The notes beneath the pieces were generated by a model that did not search any database, was not told the DNA's origin, and worked only from the letters and a program-made list of their open reading frames with translations. The position numbers and the translations under genes are program-made. From the NCBI GenBank assembly GCA_011364965.1, contig RDOB01000004.1:62001-126000 (forward strand): a stretch of 64,000 nt of DNA, written 5' to 3'. Shown here one piece after another: positions 18,303-27,127 of this stretch (its first letter is position 1; each line of letters starts with the position of its first letter). This stretch comes from Candidatus Heimdallarchaeota archaeon. Its GTDB lineage: Archaea > Asgardarchaeota > Heimdallarchaeia > Hodarchaeales > Hodarchaeaceae.

Positions 18303-18776
18303 TTAGAAATTTTCGAGCTCTTTTAACGCGGCCATGATCGATTGGGATTCTGGCTTTTTTATTTTTACTGCAGAGGGCTCTGATAGCTTATCCATTAGTG
18401 TAGATAGGGTGCCAGAGGTTTCTTTCATTCTAACTCTGATTAAACCAAGTTGGGCGTCACCTTCTGCAACCACAACTAGTACTCCTCTCTCTCCGCTTTG
18501 AGCTGTTAAAATTTTCCCATCTGTAAACTCAGCAAGCATCAATCCGAGTTCCCCTAATGTTAGCGCACTTCCTTGTTCTGCTGCTCCACAGAAAACGGCG
18601 GATGCTATGGCTCCTATGCTTTCAAGATCAAACGCACCCATAGTTTCAGAAACTAATAACCTAGAAGCTCGGGCGATAGTTAAACCGGTTCGATCTCCTA
18701 ATAAAGTAACTTTGATCGAGGTATCACTCTTCAAAAGTTTTGTCAGTTCTTTGTGAATTGCGTCTCTTTGTTGCAT
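18303..18776 (-). CDS. Roadblock/LC7-domain protein
   Basis: A 157-residue single-domain protein with the Roadblock/LC7 pattern: a first helix, strand VTLLGDRTGLTIARA, then a long helix (DLESIGAIASAVFCGAAEQGS) and paired strands GKILTAQSGERGVLVVVAEG. Such proteins form dimers that bind or activate small GTPases (MglB in bacteria, Ragulator subunits in eukaryotes). The ATG at 18776 is preferred over a TTG at 18791 because GGGTGT lies between them as a ribosome binding site. It lies between TFE and the SNARE-like gene, all on the reverse strand. A candidate GTPase partner is encoded at 47.3 kb; that pairing is inference. Confidence 0.85.
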   Translation of the reverse strand: MQQRDAIHKELTKLLKSDTSIKVTLLGDRTGLTIARASRLLVSETMGAFDLESIGAIASAVFCGAAEQGSALTLGELGLMLAEFTDGKILTAQSGERGVLVVVAEGDAQLGLIRVRMKETSGTLSTLMDKLSEPSAVKIKKPESQSIMAALKELENF

Positions 18777-19035
18777 CGAATAAACACCCAAATCCGCATT
18801 ACTTAGTATTCGCTCTGCTACTTAAATGATTTTACCTTGTAATAGTTTAAGTAGTTTTTCAAATAGGGTCTCAACCTTATCCTCATTTTGAATTTTTTGT
18901 TTAGAAATTATTCCTCCAAAATTCTACTGTTAATCTATAAGGAATGATGATATAGATGCCAAGGAAGTACTTTAAACTTTCCCTTTTCAGACGGATTAAT
19001 TCTATAAATCGTTTTCCATTATTAATCTTTAATAA

Positions 19036-19752
19036 TTAAAGTACAATAATTACAATTACCAGTGCGATGACTGATCCTGCAAGTAATGCTAGCAATGTCC
19101 GATTTTGTGTTAACTTTCTTGAAATTTTGATTAGAGTTGCTTGAACATTCTTTAATTTATCATCTACTGCCGTGATTTTCGTATCAATTTTATCAATTTT
19201 AACTCCCTGTTCATCTAACCTTTGTGTTAATGTGGCTAGATTCTGGGAAATTTGTTGGATTTGATTATTCATCTGATCCATAGAGGTTAGGAATGAATTT
19301 TCTAGGATTTGTAATCTTTCTTCAAGTGTACCTACATTTTGAGAGGTGATAGCTTCCCCTGGATAAGCAATTTCATAGATCCGATTACCGAGATGAGTTT
19401 CTGGAGGACTAGCTTTTAGATCCATAGTTTCGATTGAACTTCCGATTCCACTCAACGTTTCTCTTAGATGACGCATTTTTTGTTTCGTAGTCAGAATTTC
19501 TTTTATTTTCTCATTTTGACGCTTAATTTGCACAGGTTGTAAGAATTTTGGCAAAGAAGAAGCAATTTTGGTAGAGAGGGATCTCTGTTTAATAACTTGG
19601 TCTGAATATCCAGAATGCATGTCATCAGCCATATCTTCCATTGTTTCCAATATTGTATCCAAATCCCCAATGAAATCCATGATCATTTCCTTTTCAGTTG
19701 GCTCAGATGGCTTTTTTAACCATTTTTCCAAACGCTTAGTTATCACAGACAT
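19036..19752 (-). CDS. tail-anchored Q-SNARE-like coiled-coil protein
   Basis: A 238-residue protein with no N-terminal signal, a helical N-terminal part (~20-115), a linker, a ~57-residue amphipathic helix and one C-terminal hydrophobic helix (219-238) ending at the last residue. The helix keeps a strict 4-3 spacing: F154, M158, M161, I165, I168, L172, L175, L179, Q182, I186, I189, I193, V196, L200, V203, L207 and I210. All are hydrophobic except the central Gln, inside DEQGVKID. This is the register of a Q-SNARE motif with zero-layer glutamine, and the distance to the membrane helix also fits. A plain coiled-coil tail-anchored protein remains possible. GGGTAAG precedes the ATG. Confidence 0.7.
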   Translation of the reverse strand: MSVITKRLEKWLKKPSEPTEKEMIMDFIGDLDTILETMEDMADDMHSGYSDQVIKQRSLSTKIASSLPKFLQPVQIKRQNEKIKEILTTKQKMRHLRETLSGIGSSIETMDLKASPPETHLGNRIYEIAYPGEAITSQNVGTLEERLQILENSFLTSMDQMNNQIQQISQNLATLTQRLDEQGVKIDKIDTKITAVDDKLKNVQATLIKISRKLTQNRTLLALLAGSVIALVIVIIVL

Positions 19753-19942
19753 ATTTCTTACCCGATCTTATGATTCAGTTTGCTGTATTCTATCTGTCCA
19801 TCTGCATTTTTTAAGATATGCTAAACTGCCCTCTTTTCTATTTTTAGCTGTTATTTCCATTAAATGAATTAATACCAAAATTTTGATATTTAAAGAAAAT
19901 GAAAGATAGGAAAAATATAATTTTTTATAGGAATGACTCTAC

Positions 19943-22900
19943 ATGGCCATATTTCAGTGTAAAAAACCAAAAAAATCACTTTTCATGCTTTTATTGGCAT
20001 TTTTTCTTATCATACCACCAGTATTTGGTATTATAACATTAAACAAGGAAATTCAGATCGAAACTCCATCTCAACAAGATGTTGAAACCCTAGTTCAAGA
20101 GTTTCACCTTACCCAGAAACCTAAGGAGCAACTTTTTCTGATTTATTTTGATGAGGATAAAGATTTCTACAATTTTCTCGATAATCAGAATGTGAATCTT
20201 ATTTTTAGAGGGCTAAAAGGAGTCGTTATAAAAAGTACTCATAATAATGTTAACCAATTAATAGGAAAGTATAAATATCTTTCTGAATCTAATTTTCATT
20301 TAATTGAAGGATCCGATCATAAATATGTAGTTCACGAAACACCTCAAAATAAATATAATCTAGTTGATGACCAACTATCCCTTTCAATTCAAACTTTGGC
20401 CTCAGCAGCGAAAATAGGTGCAAATAAAATGTGGCAGCAAGGGTACAAAGGCCAAGGAGTTAAAATATGTATAATAGACGAAGGAATCAACGCGAGTCAT
20501 TCAGATTTCAGCTTTCCCAACGGAACTAATCGAGTTGTAGCCCGAGAAGGATTTGTTAATACAACATATGGAAATTCTGAAGATCTGAATCCTAGGGAGG
20601 GATCTCATGGAACTAGCGTAGCAGGCACAGCGGGTGGAGGAGGAATTCTGATTCCAAATAATCAAGGTATAGCAAATGAATCACTTTTCCTCGATGCAGA
20701 TGTAGATGAATCTCCTGATACAAATAGTTTAGATTTCACTATCCTTGGCCATATTGCCGCAATTAATTGGGCAATTGAAAATGGAGCTGATATCATAAAT
20801 CGTAGCTATGGTTCAAGTAATGGAGAAGATACCTATTGGATATATCGCTTAGTTCCTGACTATAAAGCATTAATGGCAACAATCAGACAAGGAACAAAAC
20901 AGGGAGTTGTTTTTGTACACTCAGCAGGTAATGAAGGAGGATCAGGATACACCATATCCCCTGACAATATCATTGAAGAGATAACTGTTGCTGCAACTGA
21001 TCCCTCGATGACACATCGAGCGGATTTTAGTAGCACAGGGCCAGTTTGGCGGACAAATGCTATAAGTCCAGATGTAACTGCTCCAGGGGATGATATAGCT
21101 GCCCCAGATGTTAGAGGAGGGTATAGTGTTGTGCAAGGTACATCATTTTCTGCCCCACATGTCGCAGGAGCTAGTGCACTTTTAATAAACGCTGCAAGAA
21201 TGAATAATCTTGAAATTAACCCAGGTTCAGTTAAAAGTATTTTAATAGCTACAGCAGAAGACATAGATGAAAGTATCTTTGCTCAAGGAACAGGACAAAT
21301 AAATGTTTCAGCAGCATTCGATTATTTATTATCAGCTCAAAGAATAGGTGTGCATCCAATTGTAGGTGCAACTAATCCTAGAAACCTAAATGATTTGAAC
21401 TTACCTCAAATTCTATTAGGTACTGAATATTTAACCCATTTTACTTTTACATCTTCAGAAATGAAAAATGCGTCAATTTCATTGACTGGAAACATCTCAT
21501 CACTAATTTCCTTTGAAGAGCAATTATGGATTGATACACTCTATCAAGGAATGAAACTGGAGAAAATTAACCTTGCAGGGGAAAATTTATCTGAACAGTA
21601 TTCTCATGATATTATTTTACGAATTCAAGTACCGGAAAATACCCCTCTTGGTTTTTACTACGGAGATATTATTTTCAAGGTAAATGACACCAATATCTTA
21701 ACTAAACCAATATCTTTTAATGTAAATCCTAGTATAATGAGAGTTTTATTGCATACAGGAGATTCCGCTAGTTTTCGGTACAATTCATTGGGGGATTTTA
21801 GAGAACTTGTTTCTGGATTGAGTTCTGAAGGTATTGTAATTAACGAGAACAATTCAATCATTTCAGATGAACTTCTATCAGACTATGATGTTGTGTGGCT
21901 CGCAGCAGAAAATCGGACTTATTCTGTGTATAATTACAACAATTACTCCGATACAATCACCACTCTTACGCGTGATCAGCTTTTTACAGAAGAAGAAAGA
22001 CTAGCTATAGTCTCTTTTGTGGAAAATGGCGGTGGAGTGATAATGACTCCATACACGACCACTCTCGGAGTTGAAGAGATAATAAACAGCTGGGGAATAA
22101 GCTCGAAATTAGATGCAGATATAAGTGGAAATCCAGGAACTTTAATTCATGCTAATGAGATTGGAAAGGATTTCGGTCATTTTGATATTTCAGGATCATA
22201 TTTTTCAGTTACGGAATTAGCCCTTCCATTAGCTTATCATAATCAACGAAAAAACATAGTTTTAGCTTCCTATGATGCTCCATTTGGAGGAAGAGCTATC
22301 ATCGCCTCAGGTAGCGACTTTATAACTAATTGGGGGTATCAAAATGAGTTAACCGATCAACCTGATTTTGATATTCAGAATGACATGCTAGTAGAAGATA
22401 TTTTAACTTGGCTTTTATCTGAGGATCAACTAACTGGGTTGTTTAAACAGAATGGTGATGTATTATCATTTTCCCTGCACATTTCAAACAATTTTGTTCC
22501 CGATAACAGTGGAGGTTTAACAGGATCAGTTCAGAGAATCGGAAGTGTCAATCAAGAAGACGTAACATCTGAAATGCCATCAACTGGTACTAATGGCTGG
22601 TATAATTTCACCTATACCATTTCTGAGGGATTTTTCTTCTTTAATTTTAGCTGGAATGATGTTTTCATAGCTTTTGAGATAATAAATGATGAAACAGCTC
22701 CAATCATAGGAATCAGTGGTGTGGAAAATAATACCGTATTCAAAGTTCCAACTGATGTAATTTTCTGGTTTGATGACGCAGGATCAGGAATCAATCAATA
22801 TAGTGCTGCAATGACTATTAATGGAAGTAAGGCCAACTTCAATACCCCTAAGAAGAATTCTACTGGAACTGGTTATTACATTGAGAAAACTTTTTATCCC

Positions 22901-23104
22901 GATGATATGGAAAAAGGGATTTATGTTGTTGAACTAAAAATTTCGGATCTGGCAGAGAATACAGCATCAATTATCTTCGTCTTCAGAATAGGCCGTACAG
23001 GAACTCCTGAAGAACCTGCAGATAATGGTACATCTGGTTTTGAGTGGAGTTTGGTTATTAGCTTGTTTATTCTTGGACAGGTTTTCAGAAAAAAATGGAA
23101 ATAA
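19943..23104 (+). CDS. secreted subtilisin-like serine protease (S8)
   Basis: A 1053-residue subtilase. A basic start and hydrophobic segment (~12-33) form the signal peptide, followed by a propeptide-like region to ~150. The catalytic triad is complete: D179 in IIDEGI, H222 in SHGTSVAG and S401 in GTSFSAPHVAG, with oxyanion Asn330 in SAGNEGG. A ~90-residue spacer precedes a C-terminal half rich in beta structure, including a DUF4350-like segment (~600-790) and an Ig-like domain (~895-1010). The end (FEWSLVISLFILGQVFRKKWK) is a hydrophobic segment plus basic residues, which probably anchors it outside the cell. It should feed peptides to importers such as the Opp system at 31 kb. Confidence 0.92.
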   Translation: MAIFQCKKPKKSLFMLLLAFFLIIPPVFGIITLNKEIQIETPSQQDVETLVQEFHLTQKPKEQLFLIYFDEDKDFYNFLDNQNVNLIFRGLKGVVIKSTHNNVNQLIGKYKYLSESNFHLIEGSDHKYVVHETPQNKYNLVDDQLSLSIQTLASAAKIGANKMWQQGYKGQGVKICIIDEGINASHSDFSFPNGTNRVVAREGFVNTTYGNSEDLNPREGSHGTSVAGTAGGGGILIPNNQGIANESLFLDADVDESPDTNSLDFTILGHIAAINWAIENGADIINRSYGSSNGEDTYWIYRLVPDYKALMATIRQGTKQGVVFVHSAGNEGGSGYTISPDNIIEEITVAATDPSMTHRADFSSTGPVWRTNAISPDVTAPGDDIAAPDVRGGYSVVQGTSFSAPHVAGASALLINAARMNNLEINPGSVKSILIATAEDIDESIFAQGTGQINVSAAFDYLLSAQRIGVHPIVGATNPRNLNDLNLPQILLGTEYLTHFTFTSSEMKNASISLTGNISSLISFEEQLWIDTLYQGMKLEKINLAGENLSEQYSHDIILRIQVPENTPLGFYYGDIIFKVNDTNILTKPISFNVNPSIMRVLLHTGDSASFRYNSLGDFRELVSGLSSEGIVINENNSIISDELLSDYDVVWLAAENRTYSVYNYNNYSDTITTLTRDQLFTEEERLAIVSFVENGGGVIMTPYTTTLGVEEIINSWGISSKLDADISGNPGTLIHANEIGKDFGHFDISGSYFSVTELALPLAYHNQRKNIVLASYDAPFGGRAIIASGSDFITNWGYQNELTDQPDFDIQNDMLVEDILTWLLSEDQLTGLFKQNGDVLSFSLHISNNFVPDNSGGLTGSVQRIGSVNQEDVTSEMPSTGTNGWYNFTYTISEGFFFFNFSWNDVFIAFEIINDETAPIIGISGVENNTVFKVPTDVIFWFDDAGSGINQYSAAMTINGSKANFNTPKKNSTGTGYYIEKTFYPDDMEKGIYVVELKISDLAENTASIIFVFRIGRTGTPEEPADNGTSGFEWSLVISLFILGQVFRKKWK

Positions 23105-23110
23105 TAAGAG

Positions 23111-23135
23111 GAAGAATGCATTTTTTATATTCTTC
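23111..23135. terminator. hairpin between convergent genes
   Basis: GAAGAAT and ATTCTTC form a 7-bp inverted repeat around an 11-base T-rich loop, directly between the end of the subtilase gene and the end of hutI. It could end transcription from both sides. It overlaps the last codons of hutI, so evidence is modest. Confidence 0.35.
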
Positions 23136-24402
23136 TTCCCCTTTCAGCTACTAGTTTTCCTTGTTTGTAAACTTTTTCCGCTAAATTAACTCCATAATTA
23201 TACGCAAAAAACCTATGATTTGGTGCATCAAAAATTACAAAATCGGCCTTTTTACCTACTTCTAATGAACCAATTTCATTTTCTCGGTCAATTGAATGCG
23301 CAGCGTTAATAGTAGCTGCAACTAATGCTTCTGCAGCAGTCATTTTCATTCTTAAAACAGCTAAGGTCATCATCATTTGCATTGATTCACAAAGGTTTGC
23401 TGCACTTACATCTGTAGCCAATGCAACTGGTAAGCCTCTATCTATTATACCTCTTGCATCTGCGTATTTCCCAACATAACAAAAGGGAGATGTTGGAAGA
23501 AATATAATAACTGTACCTTGATCCTTTAGAGCTTCTACCTCTTCAATTGGGGTAAAAATCAAATGATCAGCAGAAACGACACCTCCTAGTTCTGCTACCA
23601 ATTTCGCACCTCCACTATGTACCAACCAATCACAGTGATTCCGAAGCTTCAAGTTATGCTTTCTGCCTGCCTCAAGAATACGTCGTGTTTGCTCAACATT
23701 AAAGTATCCCTTTTCACAAAAGACATCAGCATATTCTGCTAGTTTTCTTTGTGCAATTTCTGGGATCCATCGATCTACAATGTCATCAGTTAATTCATCA
23801 ACCCTAGATTCATGGTCAGGAGGTATCCCTTGAGCACAAAATGTAGAGATTAAATCCATTGGATGATGCTCATTTAAGGCTTTGATAATTTCTAGCTGTC
23901 TTATCTCCCCTTCATATGTCATCTCATAGCCACTTTTGGCTTCGATTGTGGTTGTTCCGTGAATTAGCATTCTATCAAGGATTTTCGTTGTTATTTTCAT
24001 TTGATCTTTGGTAGATGTTTCTGCTGTTTTTTTTAACGTTAATGGCATTCCTCCACCTTGAGATTTGATTTCTAAATAAGCTACTCCTTTGACAGCCATT
24101 TTTTCCAATTCAACTTCACGAGTCCCAGCAAAAATTAAATGTACATGAGGATCAATTAACCCTGGGGTAACAAGTTTATCTTTCGCATCTATTATTTCAT
24201 ATTCACCTTCGAGTCGTTTTAATACCTCCTCAGTAGTTCCGACTGTTGCAATACGTCCATTCGATACTGCAAATGCACCATTTTTTATTACCTCTAAATT
24301 ATCCATATCCTTTCCAGTTTTAGGTTTTGTACTGGATCCTCGAAGAGTAACTAATTCATTAGCATTTATTAAAACTAAATCAACTTTAAGTCCCATTTTC
24401 AT
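23125..24402 (-). CDS. hutI: imidazolonepropionase HutI
   Basis: A ~425-residue amidohydrolase that opens imidazolone propionate to N-formimino-glutamate in histidine breakdown. The metal site begins with PGLIDPHVHLIFAGTREVE, and later come the HCDWL strand with its His ligand, GGVVSADHLIF and the Asp in ALATDVSAANLC. The C-terminal beta domain contains GSLEVGKKADFVIFDA. I place the start at ATG 24402, 8 bases after the end of the glutamine synthetase gene; an in-frame TTG at 24441 would overlap that gene and adds residues unlike the family. It is co-directional with the upstream gene and probably co-transcribed. Confidence 0.93.
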   Translation of the reverse strand: MKMGLKVDLVLINANELVTLRGSSTKPKTGKDMDNLEVIKNGAFAVSNGRIATVGTTEEVLKRLEGEYEIIDAKDKLVTPGLIDPHVHLIFAGTREVELEKMAVKGVAYLEIKSQGGGMPLTLKKTAETSTKDQMKITTKILDRMLIHGTTTIEAKSGYEMTYEGEIRQLEIIKALNEHHPMDLISTFCAQGIPPDHESRVDELTDDIVDRWIPEIAQRKLAEYADVFCEKGYFNVEQTRRILEAGRKHNLKLRNHCDWLVHSGGAKLVAELGGVVSADHLIFTPIEEVEALKDQGTVIIFLPTSPFCYVGKYADARGIIDRGLPVALATDVSAANLCESMQMMMTLAVLRMKMTAAEALVAATINAAHSIDRENEIGSLEVGKKADFVIFDAPNHRFFAYNYGVNLAEKVYKQGKLVAERGRRI

Positions 24403-24410
24403 CACAATTT

Positions 24411-25739
24411 TTACACATCTATATACCGTTTTCGCTCCCAATCATGAACATGAACACTAAATTCATGCCATTCCTTCTGTTTTAATTGCAGGTATTTCTG
24501 TATAAATTCGCTCCCCAGTCCCTCTGTAATGAACTGATCCTTTGAGAGCTCTTTAAGTGCTTCACCCAAATTTTCAGGAAGCACTGCAATTCCCCGTGCT
24601 TTTCTCTCAACTATATTCATATGGTAAATATTATCTTCAACTGGATCAGGTGGGGTAAGTGTATTTTCTATTCCATCACGTCCAGCAGCTAAAAGCGCGG
24701 CGTATGCAATATAGAAATTACATGATCCATCTGTGGGTCTATATTCAAGACGAGCTGCTTTTTTATTTCCTGGAGGAATTCTAATTAGAGTAGATCTATT
24801 ATAATGGGCCCATGAAATGTATACAGGAGCCTCCCAACCAGGAACAAGGCGCTTGTAAGAATTAACAGAGGGATTGGTAATTCCAGCTAAGGCTTTTGCA
24901 TGCGAAAGAACCCCAGCCATAAAATTAAAACCAATTTCACTTAAAATACCTGAATTATCAAGACTAGAGAAAAGATTTTGGCCTTTATTTTCATCTACTA
25001 AATTGATATGAGTATGTAATCCAGCTCCATATTCTCCATGGAAAGGTTTTGGCATGAAAGATGCAATCAAGCCTTTTCTGGCACTCATCAATTTTATGAT
25101 AAATTTAATTAAATAAATCGTATCAGCCATACTAATTACGTCTGAACATGGAATATTGAACTCACTCTTTCCATGAGGTACTTCATGATGATGTTTCTCA
25201 ACAATAACCCCAATTTTTCGAAGTTCTTCAGTAATCTCAAGTCTTAATTCAGCTGCTTTATCTGTTGGAGGAGATGCAAGGTAACCACCCTGATCTATTA
25301 AACGAACCTGATCAGCATTTTCTGGTGTAAATATAAAAAATTCAATTTCACTGGAAGCAATTCCCATAACATCAGCTCCTAAAACATTTTGAATATCTTT
25401 AATAGCCTTTTTCAGCACAAATCTCGGATCCAAGATAAAGGGTTCATTTGAATCAGGTTTGTAAATGTCACATACAATTCTTGCTACCTTTTGAGGAAAT
25501 AATTTTACTGGAAGAGGAGAAAAACTCCTCAGGTCTGGCATAAGCTTTACATCACTCTTACTTACATCTACCACACCAAGTGATGATCCATCGGTATGTA
25601 TTCCTTCTTCTACAGCTTTTTTAAGCTCAGAAACCGGAATCCATAGTGTATGTAACGTTCCAGGTATGCTGGTAAACTGAAGTGCGACTTCTGTGATTTT
25701 TTGCCTGTCAATAATTTCTAATACTGATTTTAGTTCCAT
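24411..25739 (-). CDS. glnA: glutamine synthetase (type I)
   Basis: A 442-residue glutamine synthetase, which joins glutamate and ammonia using ATP. The N-terminal beta-Grasp domain is followed by the catalytic barrel: SSEIEFFIF, EVPHGKSEFNI, GAGLHTHINL (usually GMHxHxS), NSYKRLVPGWEAPVYISWA, NRSTLIRIPP and ARLEYRPTDGSCNFYIA. The usual adenylylation Tyr loop is not evident. Because it lies directly upstream of hutI and the Hut pathway releases glutamate and ammonia, it may capture that nitrogen. A GS-like ligase acting on another amine cannot be excluded from sequence, especially given the changed HxS motif. Confidence 0.88.
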   Translation of the reverse strand: MELKSVLEIIDRQKITEVALQFTSIPGTLHTLWIPVSELKKAVEEGIHTDGSSLGVVDVSKSDVKLMPDLRSFSPLPVKLFPQKVARIVCDIYKPDSNEPFILDPRFVLKKAIKDIQNVLGADVMGIASSEIEFFIFTPENADQVRLIDQGGYLASPPTDKAAELRLEITEELRKIGVIVEKHHHEVPHGKSEFNIPCSDVISMADTIYLIKFIIKLMSARKGLIASFMPKPFHGEYGAGLHTHINLVDENKGQNLFSSLDNSGILSEIGFNFMAGVLSHAKALAGITNPSVNSYKRLVPGWEAPVYISWAHYNRSTLIRIPPGNKKAARLEYRPTDGSCNFYIAYAALLAAGRDGIENTLTPPDPVEDNIYHMNIVERKARGIAVLPENLGEALKELSKDQFITEGLGSEFIQKYLQLKQKEWHEFSVHVHDWERKRYIDV

Positions 25740-25945
25740 CTATCTTGTTTCCTGCTATTTCATTTATTAATTAATATCCATTTTTTCATTCAGCCAAAAA
25801 GATTGAGTTAAAATCTACTATTCAGAACGAAAGGAGTATAAATCGATTTCTAATTTCCGCAATTTTCAAAAAAAAGGATAAAAAGCGGCCTTTAACAATT
25901 TATTTGTTAATATTTATTTTATCAGAGATCGAGAGAAATACCAAC

Positions 25946-27127
25946 ATGGATCCCAAAATACTCAAAAATGCTCTCATAAACGATGGAAAGGCCATTGAGT
26001 CGTATATAGTTGAAATCCGAAGAAATATTCATAGCTATCCAGAAACTGCGTTTGAAGAATACAAAACTGCGGAATATATTGAATTCAAACTTCAAGAAAT
26101 TGGGTATCAGACCGTAAGAATCGCAAAAACTGGAGTTATTGCCATCCTAGAGGGATTGAGTGATGGTTTGACTGTTGCACTTCGCGCAGATATTGATGCT
26201 CTTAATGTGACAGAAGAAACTAATCTTCCTTATTCTAGTCAAATATCTGGTAAAATGCACGCATGTGGTCATGATGCACATGTTGCAATGCTTCTTGGAG
26301 CGGCTAAATTGATTTATGAATATAAAAAGGAATTAAGAGGTACATTAAAATTCATATTTCAACCGGCAGAAGAAGGTGGAGGTGGAGCAAAAAGAATAGT
26401 AGAGGAAGGATGGCTAGATGATGTTGATATCGTTTTTGGATTTCATATATGGAGCAATCTACCTGCAGGAATAATAGGAACTCGTAAAGGTGCAACGTTT
26501 GCATCTTCTGATAGATTTTCAATATTAATTAAAGGAAAAGGAGGATATGTTTCAATATTTGATCAAACTCAGGATCCAACTTTATTAATACCAGAGATCT
26601 ACAATGCACTACAAAAAATAATATCCAGAGAAATAAATCCATTTACTAATTGTGTCCTCTCAGTACCATATATTAAAGGCAGTGATGCTCATAATATCAT
26701 ACCTTCAACTGCTAAATTGCGTGGAACATTAAGAACACACGATGAAAATGTAAGAATATATATCAAACAGAGAATTGAAGAGATTGTAGAAAACTATTGT
26801 AGAGCTTGGCATTGTACTGGTGAAACTGTTTTTGATCCAAATGCATATCCTTCAGTGGTTAATAATGAGGAGGTGGTTGAAAAAGTTATTGATAGCTTGA
26901 AGGAATTGGATGAAGTTAAAGTGATGGAACAAACTATGATAGCAGAGGACTTTTCTTTTTACTTAACTAAAGCGAGAGGGGTATTCCTCACTTTAGGAAC
27001 GTATAATGAGGAAAAAGGAATAATATTTCCTCATCATCACTCTAAATTTCAAGTAGATGAAGCAATTCTATGGAAAGGCGCCGTTGCATATGCCATTCTA
27101 GGGTTTTATTCTATATTATCTCCATAA
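25946..27127 (+). CDS. M20-family amidohydrolase (hippurate hydrolase-like)
   Basis: A ~393-residue M20D peptidase/amidohydrolase. Metal and catalytic residues are present: MHACGHDAHVAMLLGAAKL, FQPAEEGGGGAKRIVEEGW with the general base Glu, FGFHIW, and the last ligand in FPHHHSKFQVDE. The lid domain is odd: the usual GGHxSxPH reads GGYVSIFDQTQDP, so the His that reaches into the neighbouring active site in many members is missing. The ATG at 25946 follows GAGAG and is preferred to TTG 25904. The gene is convergent with hutH and overlaps it by 22 bases. The substrate is not predictable; N-acyl amino acids are usual for the family. Confidence 0.85.
   Translation: MDPKILKNALINDGKAIESYIVEIRRNIHSYPETAFEEYKTAEYIEFKLQEIGYQTVRIAKTGVIAILEGLSDGLTVALRADIDALNVTEETNLPYSSQISGKMHACGHDAHVAMLLGAAKLIYEYKKELRGTLKFIFQPAEEGGGGAKRIVEEGWLDDVDIVFGFHIWSNLPAGIIGTRKGATFASSDRFSILIKGKGGYVSIFDQTQDPTLLIPEIYNALQKIISREINPFTNCVLSVPYIKGSDAHNIIPSTAKLRGTLRTHDENVRIYIKQRIEEIVENYCRAWHCTGETVFDPNAYPSVVNNEEVVEKVIDSLKELDEVKVMEQTMIAEDFSFYLTKARGVFLTLGTYNEEKGIIFPHHHSKFQVDEAILWKGAVAYAILGFYSILSP

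Noticed and set aside
20860..21264. 134-codon reverse frame opposite the subtilase
   Set aside because: It lies over the conserved catalytic core of the protease; composition fits a shadow frame.
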